In this document: one piece after another, positions 59,701 through 64,000 of the stretch
Layout: the number at the start of each line of letters is the position of its first letter
Numbering within the stretch: position 1 is the stretch's first letter
Assembly (NCBI GenBank): GCA_029168955.1
Contig: JAPDOI010000364.1
Location: 124,001-188,000, forward strand
Direction: 5' to 3'
Source: Aplectana chamaeleonis
Taxonomy: Eukaryota > Nematoda > Chromadorea > Rhabditida > Cosmocercidae
Length of the DNA stretch: 64,000 nucleotides
Notes under the pieces: model-generated
Told to the model about the DNA's origin: nothing
Seen by the model: the letters and a program-made list of their open reading frames with translations, nothing else
The model's database searches: none
Program-made: the position numbers and the translations under genes

Positions 59701-62700
59701 ATACCCGATTCGTGGAGACATGCGATCATCGTACCTCTTCACAAGAAGCTATCCGTCACGGATCCTAAGAACTACAGAGGAATCTCTCTACTTCGTGTCA
59801 TGTACAAGGTTTTAGAACGTATCATTCTCGAGCGACTTATCAAACATCGTGAAGGAACAACCAGAGATGAGCAAGCCGGTTTTCGACCTGGAAGATCGAC
59901 CATCGACCAAGTGTTCGTCGTGAGAAGAGTAATTGAATCGTGGCAGCGGTTTTCGAAGCCATTACAGCTTGCTTTTTTGGACTTTGAAGCCGCGTTCGAC
60001 TCTCCTCATCGTGATCGATTGCTCAATGCTCTGCGAGCAGATGGAGTCCCGGAAAAGTATGTTCGGTTAATCGAGGACATGAACAAAGGAACAACAGCAG
60101 CAGTTCGTACACCTGTCGGATTTACGTCAGCTTTCGAGGTGAAAACAGGAGTAAGGCAAGGAGCCGTTGCAGGACCTTTTCTTTCAACTTCGCCGTTGAT
60201 GACATCATGCGTAGAGTTGCAGAACAGTTTCCTGCGGATGTGATCCTAACACCATCAGGACGCTCCCTTGTCGACCTGGAGTACGCCGACGACATTGTGT
60301 TATTCGCTGAAAACAACGCAAAACTGCAAAGGATTGTGAACCTCGTTTCGAAGTATGCCGCAGCCTATGGACTTCGTCTTCGTCCCGACAAATGCAAGCA
60401 GATGTGGGTCTCTCAGAGGCCTTCAACTGGAGTTTGTGTGGACGGACAACGTATCGAACTGGTGGACGATTTCTGTTATTTGGGCTGTTTGCTGAAGAAC
60501 GATGGTAGTTATGCAGCGGATATTCGACAACGATGTGCGAAAGCTACGTCTGCATTCAATTCTCTAACCAAGTGTTTGTGGTCTACCACCATCGCGAAGG
60601 AAGTCAAGTTGCGCGTCTACCTATCCGCTATTCGCCCTATCATGATGTACGGATCGGAGACGTGGGCGGCAGCACCGAAAACGCAGATGGAAAGGTTGGA
60701 TTGCACGGAGAGGAAGCTTTTTAGGCGTTTGCTTGGATATTTCTGGCCGCGTGTATGCCATAACGAAGACCTTTACAAGGAAATCGACGCAGTACATCAA
60801 CGCTTGACACGAGGAGGTGCCAGCATCTCCTAACGCCATCTCAAGCAGCAATGGAAAGTCGACTTCGACTGCTCGGGCATATACTAAGAAGAACGCCGGA
60901 TCGTCTCGTACAACACGCTTTAAAAATGCTTCCAAATCCTGTCTGGAAACGGCCACCTGGGCGTAGGCGAAAGTTCTGGACGGATGTGGTTAAAGAGGAT
61001 TTAAAGTCACTCGGCATCGAAAGACAGTTCAGGCGCGATGTTTCGTTTCGCAGGAAATGGAATAGTGACAGCTGGATGGAATGTGTTCAAATTGTGGCTG
61101 AAGACCGTGAAAAATGGACACGGCTGACTACTAGGACGGCACACCTCGGTGAAGATGCGGAATGACCGCGTCAGGCGAAAGCCAACCGATTAAGTCAAGT
61201 AAGTAAGTCAATCACTCTCAATTATCACACGTTTTCTCAAGTTTATCTTTCCATTCTGTTACTCGAAGGGGTGTGAAAATACGGGAGTGCGAGACATGAT
61301 TGCTCAAATATTGTCATCCTGGATGGTTTTCAGCGCTTCAAACGTTGTTCGCGACATGGTAGGGGCCGCGCAGGCCTATTTCTCCCGATATCTCGACCAT
61401 GTTTACGAGCGTGTCTGCTGCCTTTAATCGCGAAGAATCTCACTCACCTCATCAAACCAGTATAAACGGAGTTCAGATAAATCGAACCGCTCAACTTTTC
61501 CATGTTGAATAGAATCCCGTAATTGACAATTGATGTGGAAAAGCTATAAATTAGAGACTAGAATTTTTTTCTGTGGCTTCTTTTAACAAACCGACGTGGA
61601 TGATTCGGAATCTGTTATAGATTCACGTGGAGTTTTGTGGAAAAGTATTTTACGGCCAACTGCCCAGCCCACGTTAACTGAGAGTTGGTGCGGTACAACT
61701 GTCGTTCAGTACAATACAGCTGAGCTACTTGTCGCGGCTGCGAGCTCGACACTAGGTCTGTTTTCCCGTTTCACTGTCAGACCCTCGTCGTAGTTGAACG
61801 ACTGCCCGATATAGTCCCGTTAGGCCGTCCGTAGTGCCGCCTGGGTTGTCCATGAGCCAGCTTAGGCCGCGCTCAACCGGATGCTGCTAATGGATCTGAC
61901 CTCGGCCGGGGTGGGACCGGGAGGGCTACTGACGTCCCACGACGGCCTACTGGGCCACGATTTTTCGCCCTCGTTATGCGCACTTTGCTTGCATATCGAC
62001 CGGGTGGGACAAGGTGAGACTTCGGACGACTTAGGAAGAACTAAGGATGACCCATGACGCTTATCCGGGTGAGCAAGAAACATGAGTTCTGTTAGGTTGC
62101 TCAGCGAGCGGATATTCACTAACGTGTCGTTTGTCTCTAGCGATACTCCACGGAATGGACTTCACCGATGTTGCCTATCACAAACCAAAATGTTGGATTA
62201 TATGTATGAAATTTTACGCCAGTTTTGAATGTGCTGTTCTTAGAAACAGTTTTTATCTGAAGAATGAGAGTTTGTGGGATATTTTAGTCATTTAAGTCTT
62301 TGTTCTTCCTTCTTCAGAATTCTACTGCAGAATTCTTTTGCTTTCTAGAGACACAAAGTACTTACTAGCTGAAAGCTATCACCAAGGTAGTTGTTGCAAG
62401 TCTTCGTGAATAGAACAAATGATAGTAGGAATAGCGCCGTTTCTGTGTGTCAGCTCGATGTATTAGCTGGAATGAAGTGGAATTATGATCAAATTTTCGA
62501 AGACTTTGTAGAACTGCGCTAACCTCATATTCAGCCTTAACAAGATCGTCCATATTTTCATGAACCAATCCTTCTGTGGAGGTGCCGAACTCGCTGCACA
62601 TGATATTCCTCGCCTCGTCCAGCCGTCCCCGTTGTATCAACCAACGAGGCGATTCGTGAATGCACAGCCTGTCATGTCATTTTTCAAATGAGCATCACTC

Positions 62701-63087
62701 AGGTGAACTAGGCGATTTACTCACAAGCAGAATAGAAGTCCAGGTAAGCAGATGACAGCGTTCACTATCGCCAAAGAGCGCCATTCCGCCGTCAGCCAAG
62801 CCATGGCGGCCAGTGGCAACATGTTCGGTGCCCAAGTGATGGCCATGTTGATCCACATTCGATGTTTCTTCGGAATGTTCTCCATGATAAACACATTCAA
62901 TACTCTTCAAAGATTAATGAGTTATCGATCAATATCGAGAACAGGCCATAATTTCAGTAACTTACGATATGCTGCCACCCGTGAAGAATCCAACTGCTGT
63001 TCGGGTGATTGTGAATTGCACAAGATTAGCGGATTTCGCTACTAGCACCCATCCAAAGGCCATCCCAGCCATTGTGAACAGCATTCC
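53657..63087 (-). CDS. SLC22-like organic-ion transporter (MFS), 5'-incomplete
   Basis: Nine firm exons plus a tentative last one give 389 residues in continuous phase. Diagnostic motifs of the SLC22/organic cation transporter family appear in order: HESPRWLIQRGR after TM6, a basic linker (QKRRYS), STSIVNYGILFNMEKLSGSI with YLNSVYTG at TM7-8, KRIGRKFVH, NELFPTPIRNLGYS at TM11 and LPETKGKHL at the C-terminus. About 150 N-terminal residues, including TM1 and the large extracellular loop, were not found and lie in the unresolved 63.1-64.0 kb or beyond. Known of the family: 12-TM plasma-membrane carriers of organic cations, anions or carnitine; the substrate cannot be told. It is convergent with dre-1. 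A 6.5-kb intron carries a mariner, a MITE and a nested RTE. Confidence 0.9.
53834..53978 (-). CDS. SLC22-like exon i (LPETKGK motif)
   Basis: Acceptor ATTCAG, donor GTGAGT. Encodes MDVWIALPYCIMTLFCVIDT, the last helix, then LLPETKGKHLIEHMPPPEER, the end of the MFS fold. Confidence 0.95.
54391..54516 (-). CDS. SLC22-like exon h (ELFPTPIRN motif)
   Basis: Acceptor TTTCAG, donor GTGAGC, 42 codons in phase 0. Encodes IYISSGIVGNELFPTPIRNL then GNRVGVVVSPFVFYS. The E-x-F-P-T-x-x-R-N motif is diagnostic of SLC22 TM11. Confidence 0.95.
54668..54735 (-). CDS. SLC22-like exon g (TM10)
   Basis: Small exon found by phase: acceptor GTTTAG, donor GTGAGA. Encodes DLNHVLKEEIRILILLASSM then TSQ. Joins exons f and h without loss of frame. 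Confidence 0.75.
54786..54916 (-). CDS. SLC22-like exon f (TM8-TM9)
   Basis: Acceptor GTTTAG, donor GTAGGC. Encodes YACSLALGYADLKWKRIGRK then FVHTSGLVIVIICLTLVIFA; the D-x-x-G-R-K loop before TM9 is an MFS feature. Confidence 0.9.
55060..56281 (+). mobile_element. mariner-family transposon, dead copy in SLC22-like intron
   Basis: Second copy of the family at 657-1895, opposite orientation, TA on both sides. Transposase starts MEKINIPEEIHERM (55213); TVERWIAEFKRGR and SVSHILSEIL follow in frame to about 55530. The frame then shifts: MDETWVYHHDPESKQ is read in 55518-55823 and HQDNAPCHKS plus PYSPDLAPSDF in 55848-56213. At least two frameshifts, so non-autonomous. It sits in the 6.5-kb intron of the transporter, antisense to it. 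Confidence 0.94.
56610..57153. mobile_element. TTAA-flanked MITE with a paralogous empty site
   Basis: Inverted ends TTAAAGGCAGTGGTC / GACCACTGCCTTTAA. It interrupts a sequence (ATAGCTTGGTTGAAATA ... AACGCCAATAGACGTCTGCG) whose uninterrupted copy lies at 57338-57433, where the junction reads TTTGAAAGCGG instead. Non-coding. Confidence 0.85.
57158..57433. repeat. direct duplication beside the MITE
   Basis: The block AACGCCAATAGACGTCTGCG and following ACCCGTACTATGTAGAACGC occurs at 57170-57212 and again at 57391-57431, with matching upstream sequence at 56575-56609 and 57338-57370. It predates the MITE insertion. Confidence 0.8.
57641..61427. mobile_element. TTAA-flanked palindromic element carrying the nested RTE
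   Basis: Ends TTAAAGGCAG (57641) and CTGCCTTTAA (61427) with inverted arms rich in shared blocks (GTCGAGATATC, CAGGATGG, CTCGCACGCC). With RTE and duplication removed it is about 640 bp, folding around 57950. No coding capacity. Terminal TTAA and inverted ends suggest a piggyBac-type non-autonomous element. Confidence 0.8.
58077..61210 (+). mobile_element. RTE-type non-LTR retrotransposon, near full length, dead
   Basis: Bounded by a 13-bp duplication ATCACTCTCAATT (58064-58076, 61211-61223); 3' end is the AAGTAAGT repeat typical of RTE elements. AP-endonuclease from 58144 (FATLNCRSLSS, ALQETRL, HAPTETAEDN, DHRPVLL) and RTE reverse transcriptase (KNYRGISLL, AGFRPGRSTIDQVFV, LAFLDFEAAFDSPHRDRL, GVRQGAVAGPFL, LEYADDIVLF, YLGCLL), then the C-terminal LRLLGHILRRTPDR block. 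Reading jumps frame at about 58690, 59280, 60180 and 60835. Sense is opposite to the host transporter gene. Confidence 0.93.
61448..61543 (-). CDS. SLC22-like exon e (TM7-TM8)
   Basis: Acceptor TTATAG, donor GTGAGT. Encodes FSTSIVNYGILFNMEKLSGS then IYLNSVYTGLMR, the conserved SLC22 TM7 and short loop. It is immediately followed, in transcription order, by the intron carrying the nested RTE. Confidence 0.9.
61580..62365. other. transporter intron with unassigned GC-richer insert
   Basis: Lies between transporter exons d and e. A minus-strand open frame at 61862-62119 (NIRSLSNLTELMFLAHPDKR) has a retroelement feel but no decisive motif; termini not found. Confidence 0.3.
62366..62466 (-). CDS. 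SLC22-like exon d (loop to TM7)
   Basis: Acceptor TTCCAG, donor GTAAGT. Encodes HRADTQKRRYSYYHLFYSRR then LATTTLVIAFSY, the end of the central loop and start of TM7. Phase 0 in, phase 2 out. Confidence 0.85.
62524..62668 (-). CDS. SLC22-like exon c (ESPRWL motif)
   Basis: Acceptor ATGACAG, donor GTTAGC. Encodes LCIHESPRWLIQRGRLDEAR, the cytosolic SLC22 hallmark after TM6, then an acidic central loop ending VKAEYE. Confidence 0.95.
62725..62904 (-). CDS. SLC22-like exon b (TM4-TM6)
   Basis: Acceptor TTTGAAG (weak), donor GTGAGT. Encodes VLNVFIMENIPKKHRMWINM, then AITWAPNMLPLAAMAWL and FAIVNAVICLPGLLFC; the ENIPKKHR loop and following helices match SLC22 TM4-6. Confidence 0.85.
62966..63087 (-). 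CDS. SLC22-like exon a (TM region)
   Basis: First exon recognised. Acceptor TTGTAG, donor GTAAGT. Encodes GMLFTMAGMAFGWVLVAKSA then FTITRTAVGFFTGG: a membrane helix followed by the helix with Arg and GG typical of MFS TM4. Starts in phase 0. Confidence 0.8.
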
Positions 63088-64000
63088 CTACAATCCATGA
63101 ATGCGTTATTTGAAAATCATATTCACCCCTTCGGGGAAAATGGGCTAAACAAGTTTTGCGGAGGTGGAAGTTCAAACCATGCCTCTTTTTAGGTTTTGTG
63201 ATAATGGTGCCAACGCTTAGAGGCGTGATCCAACCTCGTTTTTCAGTTTTCTGCTCATGATCGGAGTGACATTTACACTGATCACGATGATCCCTCTAGA
63301 TTCACTCAGAACTCACTACGACCGGAGTTATAGCCCCTCGAATATTGTAAATTAAAAGACTAAGAAATTAGCGGACGAGTTGTCGCAGTTCTGTATTTTC
63401 ACATGGGAATCCATCGTAGCTTTGGTGTCTATTGAGGTCGAGAACTTGTCGCTGGGCGTTACCCATTTTTTTTTCTGGGGACGTGGTCGACTTTTTCCTA
63501 GCTTATTCGAGCGAATCGAGTTTTCGCGCTTGGCGGGCTTGCTACACACGGCGGTTGGACCATAATGTCAAAATTTACCCCTGATGTTGGACTGTGCCTT
63601 TAAGTTGTTCCATACACCGGAAATAGTATAAAAGTTACCCTACCCTGCGTCACCTCCTCAGAGCCTAAAAAGTGTCGACTGCGACGTGGTGCTGTGCAGT
63701 AGCTCCTTCCCCTATTGTGCTGCAAATCAGTCTAACTGATCGTCTCCTCCCCTAGTGAGTCATTTGCTGTCGAGTTCACTATTTCCATTAAATTTTCTTA
63801 TACTAGTGAACCTGGCCTCTAATGGGCCACAAACCATGGGTAGAACGTGGTTAACGTCACTCATATCACTGAGGAAAGTCGTGAATATCAACTTGACCTG
63901 ATTCTCAGTTCGGTCCCGTCATAGTTGGCCCATACGGCATATCGTCTGGTTCGGAGTCAAATTTACTCTGTTCGCTCGCGCGCTTGCGCGGAGCGAGGGT
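63088..64000. other. upstream of transporter exon a, unresolved
   Basis: The N-terminal exons of the SLC22-like protein should be transcribed from here or beyond the window edge, but none was recognised. Contains the dispersed repeat at 63537-63606. Confidence 0.5.
63537..63606. repeat. dispersed repeat, inverted relative of 27228-27330
   Basis: Read on the minus strand: TTAAAGGCACAGTCCAACAT, ATTATGGTCCAACCGCCGTG, GTAGCAAG. Confidence 0.6.

Overview
The window is nuclear DNA of a nematode, most likely a strongylid (clade V, hookworm-like). Evidence: two split genes with introns as short as 50-70 bp and worm-type acceptors, an orthologue of C. elegans dre-1, two mariner copies, RTE and other non-LTR retrotransposons, and a very high density of palindromic mini-elements. 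The species cannot be named from the sequence alone.

Layout. 1-10.6 kb: no firm gene; a dead mariner (657-1895), nested palindromic elements and a 42-bp minisatellite. 10.67-46.26 kb, plus strand: dre-1/FBXO11, 23 exons whose reading phases all join, giving a 928-residue model with F-box, three-block beta-helix and C-terminal UBR-type zinc finger. Its coding sequence is only 2.8 kb; five introns of 3.7-7.3 kb are filled with repeats, including two related non-LTR retrotransposons (21760-25196 and 35774-39191), each with an intact target-site duplication. 46.26-47.36 kb: T-rich 3' UTR ending near AATAAA. 47.4-53.6 kb: intergenic, with MITEs, a tRNA-like hairpin, an inverted 150-170 bp repeat array and a mariner-derived hairpin. 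53.66-63.09 kb, minus strand: an SLC22-type organic-ion transporter (major facilitator superfamily), nine firm exons plus a tentative last exon, 5' end not found. It is tail-to-tail with dre-1. Its 6.5-kb intron holds a second mariner, a TTAA-flanked MITE and a second TTAA-flanked palindrome that has itself been hit by an RTE retrotransposon.

The two genes are functionally unrelated: DRE-1 is the substrate receptor of an SCF ubiquitin ligase, the other a plasma-membrane carrier. No operon, gene cluster or novel enzymatic system is visible. The most informative material is the mobile-element archaeology: TTAA palindromes with a paralogous unfilled site, nested insertions that give relative ages, and at least eight palindrome families that make the introns potential double-stranded-RNA sources.
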